The position numbers and the translations under genes were made by a program. Below the pieces are notes generated by a model, which was given only the letters and a program-made list of their open reading frames with translations, made no database searches and was not told where the DNA came from. From Demequina sp. NBRC 110055 (lineage in GTDB: Bacteria > Actinomycetota > Actinomycetes > Actinomycetales > Demequinaceae), in contig NZ_BBRL01000005.1 in assembly GCF_002090135.1 (NCBI RefSeq), positions 1-64,000 of the forward strand: a stretch of 64,000 nucleotides of DNA, written 5' to 3'. Positions within the stretch are counted from its first letter, which is position 1. Every line of letters starts with the position of its first letter. Of the stretch, positions 35,109 to 44,380 are shown piece after piece.

Positions 35109-35146
35109 CCCGGTGGGGCGGGGCCAGCCGGCCTCGCCCCACCGGG
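35109..35146 (+). terminator. Hairpin after the binding-protein gene
   Basis: A perfect 12-bp stem (CCCGGTGGGGCG and complement) with a 14-base loop. Such hairpins after binding-protein genes often raise that gene's message over the downstream ABC genes; here probably a partial terminator. Confidence 0.6.
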
Positions 35147-35178
35147 CAAGCCCCGTTCGAGACCCCAGGAAGGCACCC

Positions 35179-36029
35179 GTGACCACCGACACCCTGCTGA
35201 CTGTGGCGGACTTCAGCGTCGTCTATGACGTCGAGCCGCCGGTTGAGGCCGTCAGCCACGTCTCTCTCGAGCTGCGCCGCGGCGAGATTCTCGGCCTGGC
35301 CGGCGAATCCGGCTGCGGCAAGACCACCCTCGCCTATGGGATTCAGCGACTCCTCAAGCCACCGGCCGTGATCACGTCGGGTTCGGCCGTCTTCCATGAC
35401 GAGTCGGGCGAGGACGTCGACATCAACTCCCTGACGATCGACGAGATGCGGGCGTTCCGCTGGAACAAGGTGTCCATGGTCTTTCAGGGGGCGATGAACT
35501 CGCTCAATCCCGTCGCGCGCGTCGGTGACCAGCTCGACGACGTCTTCACCACGCATCGGCCCTCGCTTAAGAAGGCCGAGCGGACGGACGAAGGTAAGCG
35601 CCTGCTCGACCTCGTTGGCGTCGGCCGCGACCGTTACCGCTCGTATCCTCACGAGCTTTCGGGCGGCATGCGCCAGCGCGTCATGATTGCGATGGCGATG
35701 GCTCTCAAGCCGCAGCTCATGATCATGGACGAGCCCACGACCGCCCTGGACGTGCTCGTCCAACGCGAGATCCTCATCCAGATTTCTCAATTGCGTGAGC
35801 AGCTCGGATTCTCCGTCATCTTCATCACGCACGACCTGCCGTTGCTGCTCGAGATCTCCGACCGCATCGCCGTCATGAAGGACGGCAAGATCGTGGAGCT
35901 CGCGCCCGCCGCGACCATCTACCGCCAGGCCGAGCACGAGTACACGCGCCGCCTGCTGGGGTCGTTCCCGAGCCTGACCGGCGACCGCGGTGACTTCATC
36001 CGCGGCGGCCAGCACGAGGAGGGCGACCA

Positions 36030-36033
<4 letters not shown>
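35179..36033 (+). CDS. ABC transporter ATP-binding protein (OppD/DppD-like)
   Basis: A 284-residue ATPase driving import. Walker [10 protein letters not shown], signature LSGGMRQRV and Walker [13 protein letters not shown] are complete. The C-terminal oligopeptide/dipeptide extension is short. The GTG at 35179 follows AGGAAGG. Its end overlaps the start of the second ATPase gene by four bases (GTGA), implying a fixed ratio. It should pair with the 36030 product and the two permeases. Confidence 0.93.
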
Positions 36034-36839
<806 letters not shown>

Positions 36840-36844
36840 CGGCC

Positions 36845-37828
36845 GTGAGATTCATCCTGCGCCGCACCGCCTTCTACGCCTTCACGGCCTGGGCGGCCAT
36901 CACCATCAACTTCTTCCTGCCCCGCTTGATGAAGGGCGACCCCGTCACCGCGTACGTCGTCAAGCATCAAAGCGACTTCAACCCTGAGGCGATTGACTCG
37001 CTGCGCACCCTGTTCGGGCTCGACTCGGACAAGTCGCTGTGGCAGCAGTACCTCGACTACTGGGGCCAGCTGCTGCGCGGCGACCTCGGGGTGTCGTTCT
37101 CCAAGGGGCTTGCCCCCGTCACCGACGTCATCGCGTCGGCGCTGCCGTGGACGCTCGGCCTCGTCGGCCTGGCGACGATCCTCAGCTTCGCGATTGGCAC
37201 CCTGGTGGGCTCCGTCATCGGCTGGAAGCGTGGCTCGCGCGGCGACTACGTCATCCCGTTCGCAACCTTCTTCTCGACGGTGCCGTACTTCTGGATGGCG
37301 CTGATCTTCATCGCCATCTTCTCGACCCGGCTCGGCTGGTTCCCGGCCTCCCACGCCTATGACAAGGGAACGGTGCCGAACTGGTCGTGGGACTTCGTCG
37401 GCCAGGTCGTCGCGCACGGCACGCTGCCGGCCGTCACCATCGTGTTCGCGTCGCTCGGCGGGTGGATCCTCGGCATGCGCAACATGATGATCACGGTGCT
37501 CGACGAGGACTACGTGACGGTCGCGGAGGCCAAGGGCCTCGCGCCCCAGAGGGTGCTGCGGTCGTACGCCGCCCGCAACGCCGTCCTTCCGCAACTGTCG
37601 AGCTTCGCGCTCGCGCTCGGGTTCATCGTCGGCGGCACGCTCGTGACCGAGCTCGTCTTCAGCTATCCCGGCGTCGGCAAGATGTTGCTGGACGCGACCA
37701 ACGCCAAGGACTGGCCGCTTATGCAGGGTCTGTTCCTCGTCATCACGATGGCGGTGCTGGCGGCCAACATCATGGCCGACGTGGTCCACGCCATCCTCGA
37801 CCCGCGCACCCGAATGATGGAGTCCTGA
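36845..37828 (+). CDS. ABC transporter permease (OppB/DppB-like)
   Basis: A 327-residue membrane subunit with about six membrane helices, beginning MRFILRRTAFYAFTAWAAI. The coupling EAA-type loop is VAEAKGLAPQRVL. GGAG precedes the GTG start by a few bases, only five bases after the ATPase gene. It forms the channel with the product of the next gene. Confidence 0.93.
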   Translation: MRFILRRTAFYAFTAWAAITINFFLPRLMKGDPVTAYVVKHQSDFNPEAIDSLRTLFGLDSDKSLWQQYLDYWGQLLRGDLGVSFSKGLAPVTDVIASALPWTLGLVGLATILSFAIGTLVGSVIGWKRGSRGDYVIPFATFFSTVPYFWMALIFIAIFSTRLGWFPASHAYDKGTVPNWSWDFVGQVVAHGTLPAVTIVFASLGGWILGMRNMMITVLDEDYVTVAEAKGLAPQRVLRSYAARNAVLPQLSSFALALGFIVGGTLVTELVFSYPGVGKMLLDATNAKDWPLMQGLFLVITMAVLAANIMADVVHAILDPRTRMMES

Positions 37829-37830
37829 TC

Positions 37831-38862
37831 ATGACCGTGTCGAACTTCCCCACGACCGAGGATTCCGAGGTCCGCGAGGATTCTCCGACGGAGCCGCGCC
37901 GGCCGTCGCCACTGCGCAAGATAGGCCAGTCGTTCGCGATGTTCCGCAATGGCAAGTCCATCACGGGCCTCGTCATCATCGGCATCTTCGCGCTGACGGC
38001 GGTCTTTGCGCCCTTCGTCGCCCCGTACGGGCCCCTCGATAAGGACTACAACGCCCTCAAGCAGCCGCCGTCGGCGGCGCACTGGCTCGGCACGACTCAC
38101 CTCGGCGAGGATGTCTTGAGCCAGATCATCTACGGCACGAGGGGAGTCCTCATCGTGGGCCTCGTCGCCGGCGTGCTCGCCACGTTCGTCGCCGTGTTCG
38201 TGGGCGTCGCGGCCGGCTATGTGCGCGGCTGGCGCTCCGAGTCGCTGTCGGCGCTCACGAACGTCTTCCTCGTCATCCCCGGTCTGCCCCTGATGATCAT
38301 CATCGCCTCGCAATACGACGACCCGTCGATCGTGCTGATCTCGGCGGTCATTGCCATCACCGGATGGGCGTGGGGTGCGCGGGTGCTGCGAGCCCAGACC
38401 ATGTCATTGCGCAATCGAGACTTCGTGCAGGCCGCCCGCGCCAACGGCGAGACACTGCTACGCATCATCACGGTGGAGATGCTGCCCAATCTCACCGCGA
38501 TCATCGCCTCGAGCTTCGTGGGAACCGTGACCGCCGCCGTGCTGGGCCTCACGACGCTCGCCTTCATCGGCGTCATCCCGATCACCAACCTGAACTGGGG
38601 CACGATCCTGTTCTGGGCGCAGCAAAACGGCGCCTTCCCCGACTTCTGGTGGTGGTACGTGCCCGCGGGCCTGTGCATCGCCATCTTCGGCATGGCGCTG
38701 TCGCTCGTGAACTTCGGCATCGACGAGTACGTCAACCCGCGCCTGCGCTCCGCGGGCGAGCGCGCGCGTGCGATGCGGAAGAAGGGCATGAGCATGACCA
38801 GCGGCGTCACCGTGGTCAAGGCGACGCCCGCGCCGCAGAGCGAGGAGTCCGCACAGCCCTAA
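37831..38862 (+). CDS. ABC transporter permease (OppC/DppC-like)
   Basis: A 343-residue second permease with a long charged N-terminus (about 45 residues), then helices starting GLVIIGIFALTAVFAPFVAP. The HWLGTTHLGEDVLSQIIYG block is the OppC N-terminal signature, and QAARANGETLLRII is the EAA loop. The ATG lies two bases after the OppB-like stop. The importer is thus complete in the window. Confidence 0.93.
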   Translation: MTVSNFPTTEDSEVREDSPTEPRRPSPLRKIGQSFAMFRNGKSITGLVIIGIFALTAVFAPFVAPYGPLDKDYNALKQPPSAAHWLGTTHLGEDVLSQIIYGTRGVLIVGLVAGVLATFVAVFVGVAAGYVRGWRSESLSALTNVFLVIPGLPLMIIIASQYDDPSIVLISAVIAITGWAWGARVLRAQTMSLRNRDFVQAARANGETLLRIITVEMLPNLTAIIASSFVGTVTAAVLGLTTLAFIGVIPITNLNWGTILFWAQQNGAFPDFWWWYVPAGLCIAIFGMALSLVNFGIDEYVNPRLRSAGERARAMRKKGMSMTSGVTVVKATPAPQSEESAQP

Positions 38863-38872
38863 GGTGATGCCT

Positions 38873-39379
38873 ATGCGCGTAGTAGTTATGGGTGTCACGG
38901 GATGCGGCAAGACGACGGTCGGCATGCGCCTGGCCGACGCAGTGAAGGCCGAGTTCAAGGACGCCGACGACCTTCACTCGGCCGATGCGGTGGCACAGAT
39001 GGCCGCGGGGGTTCCCCTCACGGACGACGACAGATGGCCGTGGCTCGCCCGAGTGGGAGAGTGGTTGGCTGACGGCGAGGACCGGGTCGTCGCGTGCTCG
39101 GCGCTGCGCCGCGTCTACCGCGACTGCATCAGGGACATCGCCGGTGAGGACGTGGTGTTCGTCCACCTCGCCGCGCCGCAGAGCGTGCTCGAGCCGCGCG
39201 TGCGTGCGCGATCCAAGAGAGATGGCCACTTCGCCGGCGCGGGCCTACTCGACTCGCAGTACGCGACCCTCGAGCCGCTTGAGGACGACGAGGTGGGCGG
39301 CATCGTGCGGATCGAGAATTACGACCCGGCCGGCGCGGCGCTCGTGGCCCGCTCGATCGCGGAGTCCGCGGGACGATGA
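38873..39379 (+). CDS. gntK: Gluconokinase
   Basis: A 168-residue P-loop kinase forming 6-phosphogluconate from gluconate and ATP. MGVTGCGKTT is Walker A. The family block DADDLHSADAVAQMAAGVPL followed by DDDRWPWL, and CSALRRVYRDCIR, are diagnostic. I chose the ATG at 38873 because AAGGTGA precedes it by five bases; GTG and ATG codons just upstream are alternatives. It follows the importer genes by 10 bases and is probably cotranscribed. It may handle gluconate made from imported sugar, or simply belong to the same carbon regulon. Confidence 0.92.
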   Translation: MRVVVMGVTGCGKTTVGMRLADAVKAEFKDADDLHSADAVAQMAAGVPLTDDDRWPWLARVGEWLADGEDRVVACSALRRVYRDCIRDIAGEDVVFVHLAAPQSVLEPRVRARSKRDGHFAGAGLLDSQYATLEPLEDDEVGGIVRIENYDPAGAALVARSIAESAGR

Positions 39380-40014
39380 GCGACTGGTGGCCCGTCACGG
39401 GGAGTGTGCGTGGCCACGTCGCGAGCCTGGGGCCGGTCGATGCCGAGTCCATGACGCGGGTGTTCCTGCCCATCGAGGGGGAGGACGACGTCACTCTCAC
39501 CTGGCGCGAGGTTGCGGGGGTCGACGCGCTCGATCCCGAGGTGCGCTTCCAGGAGTTGGTCCCGGACTACGAGGAACGGGACGTGTTTCCGTGGTCAGCT
39601 GCGGTGCCGGTCGACGTCGTTGAGAGGCTGCTTGCCGCGCTCGCCGATGCCGGGTTGTCCGGGCCTGTCGACTTGGTGGGCTGGGATGTGTACGCGGAGG
39701 ACCGCCTGTGGCGCTCGCTGGGAGCGAGGTCCGTCGAGTTCGCGTACGGCGCGACGCGCTGGCACGACGGAGACCATGCACGCCTCGCCGAGCAGCCGCT
39801 CGAGAGCCTGCTGTCATGGGCAGGGAACATGGCGTTCTTTCCCGTTGCCGTCATCCCGGCCTCACACGAGTGGATGATCGGCGCGCCGGGCTACTCCGAC
39901 TCGCTCTACGTCTCGGGACCGTGGGCGTTGCGACAGGCGCTCGAGGAGCGCGGGCTCGAGGTGGCGACGGTGGACCGTCGCTCGACGGCCTCTTTGCCGT
40001 CCGACCAGGATTGA
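39376..40014 (+). CDS. Protein of unknown function coupled to gluconokinase
   Basis: A 212-residue soluble protein I do not recognise. It is acidic and Trp-rich at the start (SDWWPVTG), with no signal peptide or membrane segment. Middle segments such as VDLVGWDVYAEDRLWRSLG and a late WMIGAPGYSDSLYVSG look globular. The ATG overlaps the gluconokinase stop (ATGA), so the two are translationally coupled. It ends five bases from the convergent DUF3107 gene. Confidence 0.75.
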   Translation: MSDWWPVTGSVRGHVASLGPVDAESMTRVFLPIEGEDDVTLTWREVAGVDALDPEVRFQELVPDYEERDVFPWSAAVPVDVVERLLAALADAGLSGPVDLVGWDVYAEDRLWRSLGARSVEFAYGATRWHDGDHARLAEQPLESLLSWAGNMAFFPVAVIPASHEWMIGAPGYSDSLYVSGPWALRQALEERGLEVATVDRRSTASLPSDQD

Positions 40015-40019
40015 GGCGT

Positions 40020-40238
40020 CTAGGCGCCGAAGCCGACGCGGCGCTTGGTCTCTTCGCCGATCTCGACGTAGCCGAGCGATCCGGCGGGCACGACCACCCG
40101 GCGACCCTTCGCGTCGGTGAGGTCGAGCGTGGCGCCAGCCACGGCATCGGCCACCTTGGAGGCGACCTCGTCGCCGCTCAGTTCCGTCTCGATGACGATC
40201 TCTCGTGCCACGTTCTGCACGCCGATGCGAATCTCCAC
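40020..40238 (-). CDS. DUF3107 family small protein
   Basis: A 72-residue cytosolic protein of an actinobacterial family of unknown function. It begins with the family-typical IRIGVQNVAREIVIE and carries VVVPAGSLGYVEIG at the end. I chose the GTG at 40238 because GGAGGA lies just upstream; a TTG at 40250 would add four residues. It is divergent from the DUF3152 gene. A copy of the repeat word lies within it. Confidence 0.88.
   Translation of the reverse strand: MEIRIGVQNVAREIVIETELSGDEVASKVADAVAGATLDLTDAKGRRVVVPAGSLGYVEIGEETKRRVGFGA
40139..40152 (-). repeat. GGCCGATGCCGTGG repeat word, in the DUF3107 gene
   Basis: Exact copy in sense orientation of the gene, coding for Ala-Asp-Ala-Val. Confidence 0.65.
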
Positions 40239-40276
40239 GGTGTCCTCCAAAGGTCGGGGCGATCAACTCTGATGAC

Positions 40277-40282
40277 TATCGT
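40277..40282 (+). promoter_or_regulatory. Leaderless-type -10 element of the DUF3152 gene
   Basis: TATCGT, 6 bases before the GTG at 40289. Confidence 0.45.
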
Positions 40283-40288
40283 AGGGGC

Positions 40289-41218
40289 GTGACCGAGCCA
40301 CAGAAGCGCCTGTTCGCGGGCAGGGGAATCAGCGTGCGCGGGCTCGCCGTGACCGCCGGCGTGGTGCTCGGGTGTTTCGCGCTGGGCATCGGCGTGGGGT
40401 GGGGAACTTCCCTGGTGGGCGGCGAATTGGCGGCTCCCGAGCCGTCCGTGACTCCGAGTGCAAGCGCCACCCCCACGCCCGAGGCGGAGGTGTCGATTCC
40501 GCCGCTCGAGCCCATCGACCGCGAACTCGACGATGCGGATCTGGCAGCCGGCCTGCTGTCGCTCGACGTGCCCACGCAGGCCGGCGGCGACTTGCAGGTT
40601 GCCACGGGTGACGCCCAACCCACGGGCTCCGGTGCGACCGTGCAGTGGGTGAGGGTCGAGTACGAAAACGGCCTCGCGATGGACGGCGACGCGCTCGCCA
40701 CCTTCGTCCTCGAGACCCTGAACGACCCGCGCGGGTGGGCCGCCCGAGGACGCTACGAGTTCGTGCCCACCTCGGGAGCGCCCGACATGCGCATCGTCAT
40801 CGCCAGTCCCACGCGGGCCGCCGAGCGGTGCCCGGCTCCCCACACGCCCGCGAGCGTCGGCGCCGCAACCGACGCGACGACGAGCCCCACGCCGTCAGCC
40901 ATGGACGCGGAGCCGACGTCATGCGCGGAGGAGGGTCTCGCCGTCATCTCCGTGTACGACTGGGCGGCCGGACTCTCCTCATACGGCGAGGACCGCTCCG
41001 ACGCGAGGGCATACCTCGTCAACCACGGCGTGGGCCACCTCCTGGGTGAGGAGGACGGCGTCTGCGTCTCCGGCGAGGCGCTCGTGATGACCGACCAGGT
41101 GGACCTCCCCGAGGACTGCACTGTCAACCCCTGGCCGTGGCCCGACGAGCCCGTGCCATCCCCCGCACCTACCGCCACCCCCACGCCGACCGTGAGCGCG
41201 ACGCGCGACGACGAGTGA
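40289..41218 (+). CDS. DUF3152 family membrane-anchored protein, zincin-like but with altered site
   Basis: A 309-residue protein with an N-terminal membrane anchor (about 18-42, VTAGVVLGCFALGIGVGWG), a Pro/Thr/Ser-rich linker, the DUF3152 domain (about 75-285) and a second low-complexity Pro/Thr tail. The domain should face the outside. The family has a metzincin-like motif that I recall as HEVGH; here it reads VNHGVGHLLGEED, with Gly in place of the catalytic Glu. Four Cys may form disulfides. The GTG is chosen on the leaderless -10 evidence. The gene neighbours DUF3107 and adnA, as in other actinobacteria. Confidence 0.82.
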   Translation: MTEPQKRLFAGRGISVRGLAVTAGVVLGCFALGIGVGWGTSLVGGELAAPEPSVTPSASATPTPEAEVSIPPLEPIDRELDDADLAAGLLSLDVPTQAGGDLQVATGDAQPTGSGATVQWVRVEYENGLAMDGDALATFVLETLNDPRGWAARGRYEFVPTSGAPDMRIVIASPTRAAERCPAPHTPASVGAATDATTSPTPSAMDAEPTSCAEEGLAVISVYDWAAGLSSYGEDRSDARAYLVNHGVGHLLGEEDGVCVSGEALVMTDQVDLPEDCTVNPWPWPDEPVPSPAPTATPTPTVSATRDDE

Positions 41219-41266
41219 CCGCGTGGCGACGGCCGCGATGTCACAGCCCTGTGGTGGGGTGTGGGC

Positions 41267-44200
41267 ATGACGTCCACTGCCACCGCCCTCACCGCTGATC
41301 AGGAGCAGGCGGTCGCGGCTGCCGACTCCGGTCATGCGGTCGTCGTCGGCCCCCCGGGCTCTGGCAAGACCACCGTCGTGGCCGCCGCGGCGGCACGGGC
41401 CGTCGCCCGCGGGGTGGCGCCCGAGCGCCTCCTGGTGCTCGCCGCGACGAGGACGTCGGCCGCAGACCTGAGGGACGTCGTGTCGGCCGCCGTCGACCGC
41501 GCCACCGGCGTTCCCGTGGTGCGCACGGCGGCGTCCGTCGCGCACACGATCCTCGCCGCCCGCGCCGAGGCCCTCGGAGACCCGGTCCCGAGCCTCATCA
41601 CCGGCGCGGACCAGGACGCTATCCTGCGTGACCTCCTCGACGGGCACCGGGCGGGCGACGGCATGGGGCCCGACTGGAGTGGCGTCGTGCCGCCCGAGGC
41701 GACCCGACTGCCTGGCTTTCGCGCCGAACTGCGAGACGTCATCATGCGCGCGACAGAGGCGGGTCTCGAGCCCGAGGGACTGAGACGCCTCGCCGAACGC
41801 ACGGGACGGCGTGAGTGGGCGGCGGCGGCCGAGGTCCTCGCCGAATACCTCGACAACGTGATGTGGCGCAGCCTGCTCGAGGACCAGGGACTGCGGTACG
41901 ACCCCGCCGGCGTCGCGCGCGAGGCGGCCGTCGCGCTCGACTCGTGGGACAGCGAGTGGGGAGCCGCGCCCGTATGGGACCTCGTCATCGTCGATGACTA
42001 TCAGGACGCCACCGCCGCGGTCATCGCCCTGCTCGAGGCACTGGCGGCCCGCGGGTCCCGACTCTTGCTCGTCGGCAACGCCGACGAATCGGTGCAGGGT
42101 TACCGCGGCGCCGTACCGTCGGCGCTCGCCGCCGCGACGGCCCCGGCGGGTCGGCACTCCTTCTCGGCGACCCTCGTGCGGCTCACTCACCAGCACCGGC
42201 AGGCGCCGGCTGTGGAGGCGGCCGTCGCGGCAGCCACCGCACGCATCGGCACCCAGGGCGTCGGCTCGGCGCGGTGGCCGGCACGCGAGGCCGCCGACGA
42301 CGCCGACGCCATCGAGTTGTTGGTGGCGCCGCATCGCTATGCGCAGTCGCGCGCGATCGCGGCCGCCCTGCGCCGCGCCAGGCACGGTATCGACGGGCCC
42401 GCGACTCCGTGGGCGCGCATGGCCGTGATCGCGCGGTCGAATCACCAACTGCGTTCCCTCCACGCGGACCTGCTGGCGGCCGAGATTCCTTGTGAGTCCC
42501 TGGGCGACGGTGTCGCGCTTCACGAGCAGCCGGTGGTCGCGCCACTGCTGACGATGATGCTCATCGCGGTCGACGCCCGTGCGTGGAGTGAGGAAGATGC
42601 CGCACAGGTCCTGTCGTCTCGCCTCGTCGGGCTCGACCCCGTCGCCCTCCGACGCCTTCGGCGCGCACTGGTGCGCGAGGACCGCTCGGGCGGCGGCCGG
42701 GCCCCGGCCGGACAATTGCTTCCCGAGGCCCTGGCCGATCCGGCGCGGCTCGCGAGCCTGGGCGGCGAGGAGGCGCGAGCGGCGCTGCGCGCCAGCACGG
42801 CCGTCGCGGTGGCCAGGGCGGCCGCCCAGGAAGGCCAGACGTCGCCGCGCCGTTTGCTGTGGACGCTGTGGGACTCGCTCGGGGTAGCCGAGTCCTGGCG
42901 GGCCGGCGCCCTGGCCGGTTCCGCTCGCGATGATGCCGACCTCGATGCCGTCATCGCGCTGCTGCGCGAGGCGCAGAACGTCGAGGAACGCATGCGGGGC
43001 GTCACGGCCGTCGGCTTCGCGAAGCACCTCGCGTCGCAGGAGTTCGCGATCGACACGCTCGGTGCGCGGGCGCAGGGAGGCGACGCCGTCGCGTTCGTCA
43101 CGCCCGCTTCGGCCGCGGGGCGCGAGTGGGACGTGGTCGTGGTCGCGGGTGTCGAGGAGGGCGTATGGCCCAATCTGCGGCTGCGCGACTCGGTGCTCGG
43201 CGCCCAACACCTGGCCGAGATCCTGGCCTTCCGTGCGGAGCCCGAGCGGCTTGACCCGGAGCGCCGCTCCGCGCTCGCGGCCGCCTCTCGCCGTTCCGTC
43301 ATGGACGACGAGGCGCGCTCCTTCGTCGTCGCGCTCTCGCGTGCCAGGAGGACGCTAATCGTCACGGCCGTCCAGGACGAGGACACCCGTCCCTCACGCT
43401 TCATGGACTGGATCGAGGCGGCCACCGGTGCGCGTCGCCACGACACCGGCACCGTGCCCCGCGTGTCCGACCTACGTCACGCGGTGGCCGCACTGAGGGC
43501 GGAAGGCGTGGCGGCCTCCGGCCCCCCACGTGAGGCGTATGCGACGGCGCTGGCAAGGCTTGCCGATGCGGGGGTCGTCGGGGCGGATCCGCGCGGATGG
43601 AATGGGGTCGCCGAGCCCTCCACGGGCGCGGGCTTCTACGCCGACGATGCCCCAGTGCGGGTCTCACCCTCGCGGGTCGAGGGCGTCGAGCGGTGCGCGT
43701 TGAGGTGGGCGCTCGAGACGGCTGGAGGAGCGGGCCCCGACAGCGACAAGCAGCAGCTCGGCACGCTGATCCACGAGATCGCCCAGGCCCACCCCGCCGG
43801 CACGGCCGAGGAACTGCAGGCGGCGCTCGACGAGCGCTGGCCGGACATCGCGGGTAACGACACCCTGCCCGACCGCGCGCTGCGGGCGAAGGCCGACGCG
43901 ATGATCGCGAGGCTCGCGACATATTTCGCTTCGAACCCCCCAGACCGCGTCGAGCTCGAGCAGCGATTCCAGGTCGAGATCGGCCGCGCCCTGCTCATCG
44001 GCAGCGCCGACCGCGTCGAGCGCCGGGAGGACACCGCCCGCATCGTCGACCTCAAGACGGGCAACCCCGCCTACGCGGGGGACCCCTCGACCCATGCCCA
44101 GCTCGCGATGTACCAACTTGCGGCCGCGCATGGCGCCTTTCCCGGCATTGACCATGCCGATGGTGCCGCCCTGGTCTTTGTCGGGGGCTCCACCAAGAAC

Positions 44201-44380
44201 CACGCGGTGCGCGAACAGGAACCCATCGACGTCGCCGAGCAACGCGAGCGCCTCGCGACGGTGGTCGATGTCATGGCCTCGGGGGCGTTCCTCGCCACCG
44301 AGAACGACATGTGCGGGCAGTGCCCCGTGCGCCGCGCCTGCCCCGTGCAGCTGGAGGGACGTCAGGTGAGCCAGGCATGA
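41267..44380 (+). CDS. adnA: AdnA-type helicase-nuclease subunit with Fe-S nuclease domain
   Basis: A 1037-residue subunit of the AdnAB machine that resects double-strand breaks. The UvrD-like motor has GPPGSGKTT (I), but motif II is IVDDYQDA (Asp for the catalytic Glu), motif III GNADESVQGYRGA and motif V ASAAGREW. The motor thus looks degenerate, as expected for the minor motor. The C-terminal PD-(D/E)XK nuclease has GSADRVER, IVDLKTGN and QLAMYQLA. One Cys (VERCALRW) and CGQCPVRRAC give the four-Cys Fe-S pattern of AddB-like nucleases. The ATG at 41267 is favoured over a GTG at 41261. It overlaps adnB by four bases. Confidence 0.88.
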   Translation: MTSTATALTADQEQAVAAADSGHAVVVGPPGSGKTTVVAAAAARAVARGVAPERLLVLAATRTSAADLRDVVSAAVDRATGVPVVRTAASVAHTILAARAEALGDPVPSLITGADQDAILRDLLDGHRAGDGMGPDWSGVVPPEATRLPGFRAELRDVIMRATEAGLEPEGLRRLAERTGRREWAAAAEVLAEYLDNVMWRSLLEDQGLRYDPAGVAREAAVALDSWDSEWGAAPVWDLVIVDDYQDATAAVIALLEALAARGSRLLLVGNADESVQGYRGAVPSALAAATAPAGRHSFSATLVRLTHQHRQAPAVEAAVAAATARIGTQGVGSARWPAREAADDADAIELLVAPHRYAQSRAIAAALRRARHGIDGPATPWARMAVIARSNHQLRSLHADLLAAEIPCESLGDGVALHEQPVVAPLLTMMLIAVDARAWSEEDAAQVLSSRLVGLDPVALRRLRRALVREDRSGGGRAPAGQLLPEALADPARLASLGGEEARAALRASTAVAVARAAAQEGQTSPRRLLWTLWDSLGVAESWRAGALAGSARDDADLDAVIALLREAQNVEERMRGVTAVGFAKHLASQEFAIDTLGARAQGGDAVAFVTPASAAGREWDVVVVAGVEEGVWPNLRLRDSVLGAQHLAEILAFRAEPERLDPERRSALAAASRRSVMDDEARSFVVALSRARRTLIVTAVQDEDTRPSRFMDWIEAATGARRHDTGTVPRVSDLRHAVAALRAEGVAASGPPREAYATALARLADAGVVGADPRGWNGVAEPSTGAGFYADDAPVRVSPSRVEGVERCALRWALETAGGAGPDSDKQQLGTLIHEIAQAHPAGTAEELQAALDERWPDIAGNDTLPDRALRAKADAMIARLATYFASNPPDRVELEQRFQVEIGRALLIGSADRVERREDTARIVDLKTGNPAYAGDPSTHAQLAMYQLAAAHGAFPGIDHADGAALVFVGGSTKNHAVREQEPIDVAEQRERLATVVDVMASGAFLATENDMCGQCPVRRACPVQLEGRQVSQA

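Noticed and set aside
40979..43210. Open frame of over 700 codons on the minus strand in adnA
   Set aside because: Low-complexity Arg/Gly/His translation opposite a gene with helicase motifs; a shadow.
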